Of a DNA stretch of 20,456 nucleotides, positions 14,837-20,456 are shown one piece after another. The position numbers and the translations under genes are program-made. Position 1 is the first letter of the stretch. Each line of letters starts with the position of its first letter. The stretch is from DAIOFH01 sp036745875 (lineage in GTDB: Bacteria > Planctomycetota > SZUA-567): assembly GCA_036745875.1 (NCBI GenBank), contig DAIOFH010000068.1, positions 1 to 20,456 on the forward strand. Direction: 5' to 3'. The notes under the pieces are model-generated. The model saw nothing but the letters and a program-made list of their open reading frames with translations, was not told the origin of the DNA and did no database searches.

Positions 14837-15688
14837 TCAACCACCCCTCATAATAAGGGGCGTCATCTGTTCCTGCGTCTCCGTAGGCAGGCGCAAATAC
14901 ACCCCCAAGGCCTGCTGCGGGTTCATCTGCTGCAAATAGATAAGTTGCTCGCCCGCGCCCATGTTGTTGTCGGCGAATATGGCCACGACAGCATCCGGAG
15001 GCACGCCAGCGAAGCGATTTTCCAGCAAGGGAATAACTTTTTGCCGCTCGGTCGCGGGCATTTCGCCCAGGACTTCGGCGGAGAAATCGGCCTGAAGGTG
15101 GTTGCGGATGATGCGAGCCGCTTCCGGCGGGCCGCCCAGGGACGGATCGAGACTGATCTGGGTGAGGAACTCGGCAATGTTGCCGGCATCCATTTCCGCC
15201 AGCATGTTGCGGAGTTTTTGCGTCGCCGAATCGCGCTCGACAATTGCGTTTTTTTCGCGCTCATTATTGAGGGCGCGCTGCAGGCTCGCGACCTGGATCT
15301 TCTGGGCTTCGACTTCGGACCTGACGTCTTCGACGTTTTTCTTCTCCTGCGCCAGAAGGCGGTTCAGCACTTCGAGGTTTTCCTGCTGCGCGGCCTGAGC
15401 CTCGCGGGCGCGCATGGCTGCGGGAACGCGGGTCTCCGGGACACCACGGATCAGGTCGAGTTCGGCGCGGGCGGAGTCCTCGTCGCTGGAGTAGTCGACA
15501 AAGCGGTCGTACTGGTCGGAAGGAATGATTATACGGTGCGTGCCGCCGATGACGCGCATGATGCTGTGGAGGTCGGTGGTAGTGATTTTGTTCCGATAAA
15601 TTTGTACCCCGACCAAAGCGCCAAAGCTGATGACGCTCAAGCCAAGGATACTGAGGATCATATAAAAAACGGTAGAGAGAAAACGCAT
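14837..15688 (-). CDS. MotE-like flagellar protein with coiled coil and MgtE-N-like C-terminus
   Basis: 283 residues. One membrane helix at about 6-28 is followed by a linker, a long coiled coil (about 92-160) and a C-terminal helical domain (about 160-280). This last part contains MLAEMDAGNIAEFLTQ (162-177), EVLGEMPATERQKVIPLLE (205-223) and a repeat-like MNPQQALGVYLRLP (255-268), resembling the MgtE intracellular N domain. MotE-type proteins, encoded beside fliJ in several lineages, help the stator component MotB fold or assemble; here this is inferred from position and architecture. The ATG follows the fliJ TAA with no gap (TAAATG), and GGGAGGG lies upstream inside fliJ, a tight translational coupling. 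The endonuclease Q-like gene starts 3 bases after its stop. Confidence 0.65.
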   Translation of the reverse strand: MRFLSTVFYMILSILGLSVISFGALVGVQIYRNKITTTDLHSIMRVIGGTHRIIIPSDQYDRFVDYSSDEDSARAELDLIRGVPETRVPAAMRAREAQAAQQENLEVLNRLLAQEKKNVEDVRSEVEAQKIQVASLQRALNNEREKNAIVERDSATQKLRNMLAEMDAGNIAEFLTQISLDPSLGGPPEAARIIRNHLQADFSAEVLGEMPATERQKVIPLLENRFAGVPPDAVVAIFADNNMGAGEQLIYLQQMNPQQALGVYLRLPTETQEQMTPLIMRGG

Positions 15689-16168
15689 TTAGCCGTTGCC
15701 CTCCCCGGAGTTGCGTTTTTCCGCATCCCGACGCGCTCGGGACTGGATGGACAGTTCGTCTAGGAGAGATTGTTCGATACGGTCCTGTTCGCGGTTGAAC
15801 TCTTCCTTGCGGTGCTCCTTGAGCGTTTCCATGACCTGTGTGTCCTGCCGCGCCTTTACCAATTGCTGCCGCCGCTGCTCGACCTGGATGTCCAGCTGTT
15901 GCTGCTTCTGGAGGCTTACCGCCACTTCGTAGTCGAGTTTGCCGATAAGGTTGTACGAGTCGACCACCGACTGGAAAGGAGCCTGCTCCTCATATAGCCT
16001 GACGATTTCATCCTGCAATCCGGAGCGATCGGAGGAAAGCTCTTCGCGCCGCATGCGCTCCTCTTCGGCAGCACGGTTGGCTTCGCCGAATTCGCGCTTC
16101 CTTGCGTCCTCCATCAAGGCGCGATAACGAAGGACAGCCTCAAGATTGAATCGAAACCGCTTGGCCAT
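15689..16168 (-). CDS. fliJ: Flagellar export protein FliJ
   Basis: 159 residues, typical length. FliJ is a soluble coiled-coil protein that sits like a gamma subunit in the FliI ATPase ring of the flagellar type III export apparatus and recycles export chaperones. The start MAKRFRFNLEAVLRYRALME matches the family pattern FxLxxVLxxRxxxED, and the rest is highly charged helix rich in Glu, Arg and Gln, with no membrane segment. The ribosome binding site is weak. fliI, usually next to fliJ, is absent; instead an unrecognised small membrane protein lies 30 bases upstream and the motE-like gene starts directly after the stop. Confidence 0.85.
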   Translation of the reverse strand: MAKRFRFNLEAVLRYRALMEDARKREFGEANRAAEEERMRREELSSDRSGLQDEIVRLYEEQAPFQSVVDSYNLIGKLDYEVAVSLQKQQQLDIQVEQRRQQLVKARQDTQVMETLKEHRKEEFNREQDRIEQSLLDELSIQSRARRDAEKRNSGEGNG

Positions 16169-16198
16169 AATCCGATCAACCGCCCTTTCCTCATTTTT

Positions 16199-16528
16199 CT
16201 ATCCGAGCACAACCAGCTCGACCACTACCTCACTGACATCGCTTTTTCCATCTTCTCTGGCGAATACCCGCATAATAGCAGCTTCACGACGCATCAGCGG
16301 TTGGAACAGGGAGAAAAGCCTGACTGCATGAATCAATGTTTTGTCCCGCCAACAGATTTCCGAAGCATGCCAGCCATCCTGATTGACTTGGATTTTACCG
16401 GCAAAGCGCAGAAGCAAATAAGCGAAAACAACCGCAATTCCAGGAATACTCAATACATACGCCGACAACAAAAGAAGAGAAAATGCATCCATCGATACGT
16501 CCGCCTGATTAACTGTCTCCCAGAACAT
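16199..16528 (-). CDS. Small single-span membrane protein, unknown function
   Basis: 109 residues that I do not recognise. One strong hydrophobic helix at about 17-43 (LLLLSAYVLSIPGIAVVFAYLL) is followed by a soluble part of about 65 residues with a Trp-containing stretch (DGWHASEICWRD, 52-63) and a beta-like C-terminus (VSEVVVELVVLG). GAGGG lies 6 bases before this ATG. A second in-frame ATG (16492) also has a possible GGCGGA and would leave the helix at the extreme N-terminus. It lies 30 bases upstream of fliJ and downstream of a good promoter, so it is probably the first gene of the fliJ/motE-like/endonuclease Q-like run and may have a flagellar or envelope role. That role is inferred only from position. 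Confidence 0.6.
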   Translation of the reverse strand: MFWETVNQADVSMDAFSLLLLSAYVLSIPGIAVVFAYLLLRFAGKIQVNQDGWHASEICWRDKTLIHAVRLFSLFQPLMRREAAIMRVFAREDGKSDVSEVVVELVVLG

Positions 16529-16628
16529 AAGAGTCCCTCATCAGCCAGGCGGCTGGTGCAGGGAGGCGCAGGCTGTGAGATTCAGCCGACGCTCCAATTA
16601 ATATCGGACAAACACCACTCAAATCTGC

Positions 16629-16656
16629 ATGATAATATATCTATCGTGGATTTCAA
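16629..16656 (-). promoter_or_regulatory. Candidate promoter of the fliJ gene run
   Basis: On the minus strand TTGAAA (16656-16651) and TATCAT (16634-16629) are 16 bases apart; each matches consensus at 5 of 6 positions. The leader of about 95 bases contains two small hairpins, including CAGCC-GCCT-GGCTG just before the start region. Confidence 0.5.
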
Positions 16657-16713
16657 CTTTAATCGTAGCGGTAAGTATAAAAAATTCAACAAAAATATAG
16701 TGAAACAATTATA

Positions 16714-16781
16714 CTGAAGCGAGCCGAGAATTCGGCTTTTCAATCCCGTAACCTCCATACTCGCTTCAGGCTTGGGATTGA
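16714..16781. other. Interlocked inverted repeats (pseudoknot order) downstream of the yddG-like gene
   Basis: Two perfect inverted repeats interleave. CTGAAGCGAG (16714-16723) pairs with CTCGCTTCAG (16760-16769), and TCAATCCC (16740-16747) pairs with GGGATTGA (16774-16781). A third small hairpin, AGCCGA/TCGGCT (16722-16727 with 16732-16737) followed by T's on the plus strand, is nested between. The order on either strand is that of a pseudoknot or of two mutually exclusive folds. Function unknown. Confidence 0.5.
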
Positions 16782-16824
16782 CGTTTCCCGAAAAGCAAAA
16801 CGTCACTGGTATAAGCAAAAGCAG

Positions 16825-17721
16825 TCAATCCATGTGCATGCTGCAGCCTTTGCGGCAAAGTATGGCTCCCGCAGTCACCAGAGCCCCTCCGATCCACAAG
16901 CCGGGGGTCGCGGCATTGCCAAGGTACCAGACGCCGAAGACAATGGAACCGATAGGGAGAAAATTGGCCAGCGCTCCCATCAGGCCGATGTCCCCCCAAC
17001 GCACGCCGCAGTCCCAAAAGAAGTAGGCGATAGCATTTACGCACACTGCATGTACAAACAAAGGCCCAAGCGTTTCCCTACTCAGCCCCAATGGGCCGCC
17101 CGTGACCTGCCACAGCGCCAAAAAGCACAAACCTGTCGCCAGGAAAAACCAACCGACGCCGTTTGCCGTCCCCGCCCATTTCCGCGCAGCATTGGAGTAA
17201 AAGGCCCAGAGAAAAGCCGAAGCGCCCATCATTGCGAAGGCAGGCCAGTTTTGCCAGAAGACGGTGGTGATTTCGGCAAGCGACAAGCCCCAGAGGAGCG
17301 AAGAAGCGACGCCGGCGACGCAGAGAATGATGCCGCTTGTCAGTATCCCGGTTTTGATCCTACAGCGAAAGAAGAGCGGCATCATCACAAGAATAAGCGA
17401 CGGCCAAAGATAATTGATCAAGCCGAGAGGCAACACCACGTCGCGGGAGTCCGAATAGGCGAGTCCGCTCGCATACAGGAGAAGATACAGGATATACGCA
17501 CCGCCGCCCCACAGCCAAAACTTCGGCAAGGCGTCACTTTGCCAGGGAAACGGCTTCCGCCGCAGCAGGTCGACGATAATCAGAAGAATTCCCGCGATGC
17601 TGAACGACAAGCCGGGCATGCCGAAGGGATGCGCCTCGCTTATGTGGCGTGTAACCGCCACATTCATGCACCAAAGAAGCAGTGAGGCGATGCCGAGTAG
17701 ATTGGCGGTGATACTTGTCAT
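16825..17721 (-). CDS. EamA/DMT-family exporter, YddG-like
   Basis: 298 residues with about ten hydrophobic membrane segments, the standard drug/metabolite transporter layout of two five-helix repeats. The sequence resembles YddG, an inner-membrane exporter of aromatic and other amino acids: the N-terminus MTSITANLLGIASLLLWCMN, SGLAYSDSRDVV (85-96), INYLWPSLILVM (102-113), WAFYSN (about 168-173) and FWDCGVRWGD (about 235-244) match that subfamily as I remember it. Substrate is inferred. AGGTG lies about 4 bases before the ATG. A TATAAT at 17776-17771 on the minus strand is the likely -10, with no good -35. No terminator of the usual kind follows; the interlocked repeats at 16714-16781 and a stem at 16780-16804 lie just downstream. 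Confidence 0.8.
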   Translation of the reverse strand: MTSITANLLGIASLLLWCMNVAVTRHISEAHPFGMPGLSFSIAGILLIIVDLLRRKPFPWQSDALPKFWLWGGGAYILYLLLYASGLAYSDSRDVVLPLGLINYLWPSLILVMMPLFFRCRIKTGILTSGIILCVAGVASSLLWGLSLAEITTVFWQNWPAFAMMGASAFLWAFYSNAARKWAGTANGVGWFFLATGLCFLALWQVTGGPLGLSRETLGPLFVHAVCVNAIAYFFWDCGVRWGDIGLMGALANFLPIGSIVFGVWYLGNAATPGLWIGGALVTAGAILCRKGCSMHMD

Positions 17722-17813
17722 TGGTCACCTACCATCGGAGTAGATCCAACAGAGCTAACGAAAAGCGCAAATTATACAGCAAGACTTGTATGAAAAGAAG
17801 TCCCGTTTTATGA

Positions 17814-17849
17814 CAGAATAAAAAAGCGCCGATTCAGCAAATCAGCGCT
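17814..17849 (-). terminator. Intrinsic terminator of the chemoreceptor gene
   Basis: On the minus strand AGCGCTGATT and AATCGGCGCT (17849-17840 with 17834-17825) form a 10-bp stem with one G-T wobble and a 5-base loop, followed by a run of T's (complement of the A-run at 17820-17825). Confidence 0.85.
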
Positions 17850-17881
17850 TTCAACAACAAAAACCCAAACCCTCTAGTGCG

Positions 17882-19984
17882 TTAAAATCCGTCAAACTCG
17901 TTGCCAGGCACGATCTCGTTCGGCCGCATCACCTTGGCCCTGGCGGGCGCAGGTAATGCCTTAACCTGCTTATTCGCCGGTTTCGGCTGCCTGACCGGAG
18001 CATGACTGGCCGCACCACCATTACCGGCATGGTATTTTTCCCCATACACTATCTTGGCAAGCCCGATAACCTGTTGGTTCAGCTTCGAAGACTGATCCGA
18101 CAATTCACTGGCGGCCGAAGACGCCTGCGATGCGGCTTCAGAATTCTGCTGCGTCACTTTGTCCAATTGGGCCACGGCAGTATTGACTTGGTCGACGCCC
18201 TGGGCCTGTTCCGTGGTCGCAGCGGAAATGGTCTTCACCAGATCGCTCATATCCCTGGATTCGGATTCGATCCTGGTAAACGATTCGGAAAGCCCCTTCA
18301 CATTGTCGACACCCAACCTGACCCTGGCAACGGTATTTTCGATAAGCTCGGCAGTATCTTTGGCTGCCTGCGCCGACCTGCCAGCCAAATTCCGGACCTC
18401 GTCCGCGACAACGGCAAAGCCCTTACCCGCTTCTCCCGCCCTGGCAGCCTCGACAGCCGCGTTAAGGGCAAGAAGATTGGTCTGGAAGGCGATTTCCTCG
18501 ATCGTCTTGATAATATTGGAAATGCGTTCAGATTGCTCGTTGATCTCGGTCATGGCCTGTGTAACGGTGTCGACCGATTCAGAGCCGCTGCCGATCATTT
18601 TCAAGCTCTGGTTGGCGGCGGTGCTCGTCTTATGGGCAGTTTCGGCATTTTGTTTGGTCATAGAGGATATTTCTTCAAGCGCGGACGAGGTCTCCTCAAG
18701 GGAGGCAGCTTGCTCGTTGACGCCCTCGGCAAGGGTCTCGGCGCTGGCGGCGAGGTTGTCGGCGATATAATCGACATCTCCAGCGCTCTCAGTGAGGGAG
18801 CTGATGGCCGAGCCCAGGGCAGAATTGATATTCCTGACCAGGATAAACGAAAGGACGATACCCACTACGAGACCGACACCCGCGACAATGCATAAGATAT
18901 ACAAGGCCCTGGCATAATCCCTGCTCGCCGCCTCGGAACTGGCGATCAATCCCTGTTCGCCAAAGCCGACCACCTGGGAAATGATTTCATCTTCGACGAG
19001 CCTGGTGGGGTTGCATTCGTTGATGAGTGCATCAAAGGCAATGCCGTTAGAGTCGATGGATGCGAGTTCAATAACCTTCTTGAATATTTCCGTGCCGCCG
19101 CCGCGCATGGGTTTGACGTCGCGCCAGTATACGGAGCTTGCTTCGCGCCAGTCCGGATTGATGAAATCGCCCGGCAGAGTAAAGCGTGTCGGTCCGTAGG
19201 ATACGGTGCCATCGTCCTTGAATTGCATCTTGTTCTTGCCGGCGGCAGAGAATTCGCTGTTGAACTGTTTGAGCCGATCGTTGGAAATTTCTGGATTCGT
19301 GAGGAGCCTCTCGATTTTATTGAGGGCGGCGGAGAAAAGCGCCAGTTCCTTCATGCCGATTTCGGTGTAGCTATCGCGGCTCGCCTGGTCTGCGGCCACG
19401 ACCGCCATTTTTTCGTACAACTGCAAGCCTTTAAGCGTCTCGACACAGGTCATAGCCTGGTAGAGAAGCTCCTTGCCTTCCGGGGAATCGTCCGCCATCG
19501 CGACTTCGGCGATTTTGCGGATAGGGGGCATATAGTTGAACCAATAGGTGAGACTGTCCCCATTGGACAGTTTTGCCGCGTAGAAATCGGTGTTGGCATA
19601 AGTATTGGCGTAGATTTTTTCGACAATTTCTTTGTGTTTTGCCCACGTCTCCTGAAGTTTTTTCCAGCGTTCGAGGTTTGCGCCTGTGACGTTGAAACTG
19701 GCAAGTTCGGGATCGATCTTTTCCTTGACCAGCTTGTCGAGCTTGGCCTTTTCCTGGCGCATGTAACCCTCGTCCTCGGAAATAACGATTTCACGCACCG
19801 AGATAAGCACGTTCAGCAGATCAGTTTTGATGTCTTTCAGCTTCGACAACTGAAAGGCCATATAAGTCTGGCGCTCAAGCGCAGTCTGGATATTATTCAT
19901 TGCGTAGAGACCGACTCCAACGACCACCACCGCAACAAGAATCAAAATAGCAACAATCGTGTATATTTTTGACTTAAATGACAT
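17882..19984 (-). CDS. Methyl-accepting chemotaxis protein with large periplasmic helical sensor
   Basis: 700 residues from the ATG at 19984. It senses a periplasmic ligand and controls the CheA kinase that sets flagellar rotation. TM1 at about 9-29, a long mostly helical periplasmic region (about 30-358; four-helix or HBM-like, ligand unknown), TM2 at about 361-383, then the cytoplasmic methylation helices. The highly conserved hairpin tip runs from EIAFQTNLLALNAAVEAARA to KGFAVVADEVRNLA (about 497-534). No canonical HAMP domain is visible between TM2 and the methylation region. The Pro/Ala/Lys-rich tail ends in GNEFDGF, without a classical NWETF pentapeptide. GAGGAG lies 6 bases before this ATG, which is why it is preferred over a TTG 22 codons upstream (20050). 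The gene is monocistronic, with its own terminator. Confidence 0.92.
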   Translation of the reverse strand: MSFKSKIYTIVAILILVAVVVVGVGLYAMNNIQTALERQTYMAFQLSKLKDIKTDLLNVLISVREIVISEDEGYMRQEKAKLDKLVKEKIDPELASFNVTGANLERWKKLQETWAKHKEIVEKIYANTYANTDFYAAKLSNGDSLTYWFNYMPPIRKIAEVAMADDSPEGKELLYQAMTCVETLKGLQLYEKMAVVAADQASRDSYTEIGMKELALFSAALNKIERLLTNPEISNDRLKQFNSEFSAAGKNKMQFKDDGTVSYGPTRFTLPGDFINPDWREASSVYWRDVKPMRGGGTEIFKKVIELASIDSNGIAFDALINECNPTRLVEDEIISQVVGFGEQGLIASSEAASRDYARALYILCIVAGVGLVVGIVLSFILVRNINSALGSAISSLTESAGDVDYIADNLAASAETLAEGVNEQAASLEETSSALEEISSMTKQNAETAHKTSTAANQSLKMIGSGSESVDTVTQAMTEINEQSERISNIIKTIEEIAFQTNLLALNAAVEAARAGEAGKGFAVVADEVRNLAGRSAQAAKDTAELIENTVARVRLGVDNVKGLSESFTRIESESRDMSDLVKTISAATTEQAQGVDQVNTAVAQLDKVTQQNSEAASQASSAASELSDQSSKLNQQVIGLAKIVYGEKYHAGNGGAASHAPVRQPKPANKQVKALPAPARAKVMRPNEIVPGNEFDGF

Positions 19985-20027
19985 TGCCAACTCCTCATGA
20001 GAATCACAACCGTCGTGAATACATGGT

Positions 20028-20069
20028 TTATAATCGAAGCAAAGAACCAAACCACCGCATCCATGCCAT
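20028..20069 (-). CDS. Possible 13-residue leader peptide upstream of the chemoreceptor
   Basis: The frame MAWMRWFGSLLRL ends in TAA 43 bases before the chemoreceptor start. It has an almost ideal ribosome binding site, AGGAG at 20079-20075, 5 bases before the ATG. It is rich in Trp, Arg and Leu. Conservation is unknown, so it may be chance, but spacing and context fit a regulatory upstream ORF. Confidence 0.3.
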   Translation of the reverse strand: MAWMRWFGSLLRL

Positions 20070-20100
20070 AGTTGCTCCTGTAATAAGAGAAATACATATT

Positions 20101-20120
20101 CACGATTAAAAGTAACCGTG
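20101..20120. promoter_or_regulatory. Inverted repeat in the chemoreceptor leader
   Basis: CACGATTA and TAACCGTG (8-bp arms, one G-T wobble) surround a 4-base loop. It lies between the predicted transcription start and the possible leader peptide, as an operator or RNA hairpin. Confidence 0.35.
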
Positions 20121-20168
20121 ATCTATTTAGACGATAGAATCAAATAGCCTCATCTCGATAGATAAAAA

Positions 20169-20197
20169 AATATACATCTTTTTATCTTTAACTGCAA
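20169..20197 (-). promoter_or_regulatory. Candidate promoter of the chemoreceptor gene
   Basis: On the minus strand TTGCAG (20197-20192) and TATATT (20174-20169) are 17 bases apart. The -10 is good and the -35 weak. I saw no sigma-28 or sigma-54 flagellar-type promoter in this region. Confidence 0.35.
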
Positions 20198-20363
20198 TAA
20201 CAATTTATTGCCGCTACCGATTATTCAGTACAATGTAAGGATTTATCATTATGCCAAACACCGGTAACATAATTACAAATAAATAGTTAGTAAAATCATA
20301 ACTTCATCGGATTTTGTTTTATATCATCAGTTATAACGGATTAAATGCAAGAAGTGAAAAGAA
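20198..20363. other. AT-rich intergenic region with no recognised gene
   Basis: This stretch between the chemoreceptor promoter and the tRNA terminator is strongly AT-rich. No reading frame, RNA gene or strong repeat was recognised. Confidence 0.5.
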
Positions 20364-20393
20364 TAAAAAAAAACGCAATCCGTATGGATTGCG
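20364..20393 (-). terminator. Intrinsic terminator of the tRNA-Pro gene
   Basis: On the minus strand CGCAATCC and GGATTGCG (20393-20386 with 20381-20374) form a perfect 8-bp stem with a 4-base loop, followed by nine T's (complement of the A-run 20365-20373). Confidence 0.9.
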
Positions 20394-20405
20394 GTTACTG
20401 AATAT

Positions 20406-20456
20406 TGGTCGGGCCGAGTGGATTCGAACCACCGGTCTCTTGTCCCCCAGACAAGC
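20406..20456 (-). tRNA. tRNA-Pro, anticodon GGG, 3' part only (5' end outside window)
   Basis: On the minus strand the anticodon stem CTTGT/ACAAG encloses the 7-base loop CTGGGGG, giving anticodon GGG (reads CCC/CCU proline codons). The T-arm is GGTGG-TTCGAAT-CCACT (one G-T pair). The 3' acceptor strand CGGCCCG is followed by discriminator A and an encoded CCA (20408-20406). The D-arm and 5' acceptor strand lie beyond the window edge. Confidence 0.9.

Noticed and set aside
14702..15763. 353-residue plus-strand ORF
   Set aside because: Antisense to the endonuclease Q-like, motE-like and fliJ genes, which have clear motifs; its composition is typical of an antisense shadow.
16734..16757. TTCAATC then CCGTAACCTCCA, resembling a tRNA or tmRNA 3' end
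   Set aside because: The T-stem does not pair and no 5' acceptor strand was found. The interlocked inverted repeats explain the region better.
19985..20050. 22-residue N-terminal extension of the chemoreceptor from a TTG
   Set aside because: It places charged and Cys-rich residues ahead of TM1, whereas the ATG at 19984 has a strong GAGGAG site and a normal receptor N-terminus.

Overview
The window is a chromosomal stretch of moderate GC content from a motile bacterium with an outer membrane. It carries an MlaE/MlaF/MlaD-type lipid transport operon, a FliJ/MotE-like flagellar gene pair and a large methyl-accepting chemotaxis protein. The phylum cannot be fixed by reading alone. The mix (FliJ followed by an MgtE-N-like protein, an endonuclease Q-type PHP protein, a chemoreceptor with no obvious HAMP domain) would fit Desulfobacterota or a PVC-group lineage, and I hold both loosely. 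Most of the window is housekeeping or core accessory DNA. I see no transposase, integrase, phage gene or CRISPR array.

Layout. 1-243 (-): 5' part of glmU, cut by the window edge. 713-1957 (+): membrane diguanylate cyclase. 2221-3516 (-): cytoplasmic GH13 alpha-amylase-family enzyme. 3878-4564 (+): secreted or anchored 3D-domain protein, followed by a truncated epoxyqueuosine-reductase-like remnant. 4982-6103 (+): isocitrate/isopropylmalate-family dehydrogenase, whose likely promoter lies upstream of an intrinsic terminator. 6113-6176: hairpin repeat between convergent genes. 6170-6664 (-): HD-domain phosphohydrolase. 6959-10066 (+): mlaE-mlaF-mlaD operon with its own promoter and terminator. 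10237-13459 (+): pyrG then guaA, two glutamine amidotransferases of nucleotide synthesis. 13488-13503: palindromic bidirectional terminator. 13517-16528 (-): a four-gene run read as small membrane protein, fliJ, motE-like, endonuclease Q-like. 16825-17721 (-): YddG-type EamA exporter. 17882-19984 (-): chemoreceptor. 20406-20456 (-): 3' part of tRNA-Pro(GGG) with its terminator at 20364-20393.

How the genes relate. MlaE (permease), MlaF (ATPase) and MlaD (MCE protein) should form one inner-membrane complex moving phospholipids to or from the outer membrane. pyrG and guaA supply CTP and GMP using glutamine nitrogen. FliJ and the MotE-like protein belong to flagellar export and motor function, and the chemoreceptor would steer the flagellum. 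The diguanylate cyclase makes c-di-GMP, which typically opposes motility. The unexpected partner is the DNA-repair-type PHP nuclease, whose start codon lies 3 bp after the motE-like stop.

The most interesting unexplained structure is non-coding: an interlocked pair of perfect inverted repeats (pseudoknot order) at 16714-16781; terminator hairpins placed between a likely promoter and the gene start for the dehydrogenase and possibly glmU; a hairpin repeat that supplies the stop codon of the HD gene; and a short leader ORF with a strong ribosome binding site ahead of the chemoreceptor. I do not see strong evidence for a wholly new multi-gene system.
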